DNA from: JBBDRX01 sp040905245
GTDB taxonomy: Bacteria; Bacteroidota; Rhodothermia; Balneolales; Balneolaceae
DNA length: 14,884 nucleotides
NCBI GenBank assembly: GCA_040905245.1
Contig: JBBDRX010000116.1
Location: 1 to 14,884, forward strand
Direction: 5' to 3'
How positions within the stretch are numbered: position 1 is the first letter of the stretch; the number at the start of each line of letters is the position of its first letter. Under the pieces are notes generated by a model. The model saw only the letters and a list, made by a program, of their open reading frames with translations. It did not search any database and was not told where the DNA came from. Positions 14,569 through 14,884 of this stretch are shown piece by piece. The position numbers and the translations under genes are program-made.

Positions 14569-14884
14569 ATGAAAAAACTCTCGACTCTTCTTTTCGCCAC
14601 CCTTTTTATGTGGGCTGTAACTTTGTTCCCACTACAATCTGCTGTAGCGCAAACAAATGAACCGCCGGACCGCGTTCCCTACACGCTATTCAACGATTTT
14701 GAAACCGGTGAGCTGTTTGGCTGGGAACCCTATCCCTATGCGGAGGACGCCGGATACGAAGCGTTCTACTTTACCCGGCAGTCCCCGACCTATAACGACA
14801 GCAACTACGCACTGGCCCGGCCGATTGGCGCCAACGACACCGTGGAGCTCTATCAGGGCTTTACCCGCCGCCTGGACATGTGGA
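14569..14884 (+). CDS. Secreted protein of unknown function, 5' end only
   Basis: From ATG 14569 the frame is open to the window edge (105 codons). Residues 1-27 form a clear signal peptide: Lys-Lys, a hydrophobic core, then Ala-Val-Ala before Gln28, so the protein is exported. The mature start reads ...LFNDFETGELFGWEPYP, an F-E-x-G-x-L-x-G-W pattern seen at the start of beta-sandwich, carbohydrate-binding-like domains of large secreted enzymes, and is rich in aromatic residues. I do not recognise the family. The gluconate 5-dehydrogenase-like gene just upstream makes a polysaccharide- or sugar-acid-related role conceivable, but this is inference. No Shine-Dalgarno is evident before the ATG. 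Confidence 0.75.
   Translation, partial: MKKLSTLLFATLFMWAVTLFPLQSAVAQTNEPPDRVPYTLFNDFETGELFGWEPYPYAEDAGYEAFYFTRQSPTYNDSNYALARPIGANDTVELYQGFTRRLDMW

Noticed and set aside
1..14884. CRISPR arrays, insertion sequences, prophage or toxin-antitoxin genes
   Set aside because: I saw no regularly spaced repeats, transposase or integrase motifs, terminal inverted repeats or small paired ORFs with such signatures.

Overview
The window is a chromosomal stretch carrying mostly housekeeping genes, probably from a Bacteroidota-related marine or sediment lineage (Balneolota/Rhodothermota-like is my best guess). The support is indirect. Most start codons lack a clear Shine-Dalgarno sequence. There is an archaeal-type bifunctional phosphoglucose/phosphomannose isomerase. 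The biotin ligase has no DNA-binding domain. The tRNA gene does not encode its CCA end. Two exported hydrolases are of types common in that group. No insertion sequence, phage gene, CRISPR array or rRNA is visible.

Left part (1-4350, + strand): the 3' end of a PTS enzyme I gene (ptsI) is followed by a tightly packed run of bifunctional PGI/PMI, birA (biotin ligase), tilS (tRNA-Ile lysidine synthase) and hpt (hypoxanthine phosphoribosyltransferase). Gaps run from 6 nt down to a 35-nt overlap, so this is very likely one operon. A tRNA-Ser(GCT) follows, with a plausible promoter of its own and a good intrinsic terminator.

Middle (4412-8655): an atypical short-chain dehydrogenase (minus), whose catalytic Tyr and Lys are replaced by Ser and Arg, diverges from typA/bipA (plus). 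typA converges on gltX (minus) with only 4 nt between the stop codons.

Accessory island (8655-12015, minus strand): a Tat-exported tandem amidohydrolase is followed by a Sec-exported protein of the neutral ceramidase N-terminal family, and the reading direction continues into gltX. The amidohydrolase joins a first domain that has lost its metal ligands to a second domain that keeps them. The ceramidase-like protein keeps metal-site histidines but lacks the usual catalytic Ser and the C-terminal domain. This pair is the most unusual part of the window, and its substrate cannot be read from sequence.

Right part (12305-14884, plus strand): an AlaC-like alanine aminotransferase, then a gluconate 5-dehydrogenase-type SDR closed by a strong terminator, then the first 105 codons of a secreted protein with a signal peptide and a possible beta-sandwich, carbohydrate-binding-like start. 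The last two could belong to a sugar-acid or polysaccharide utilisation locus that continues beyond the window.
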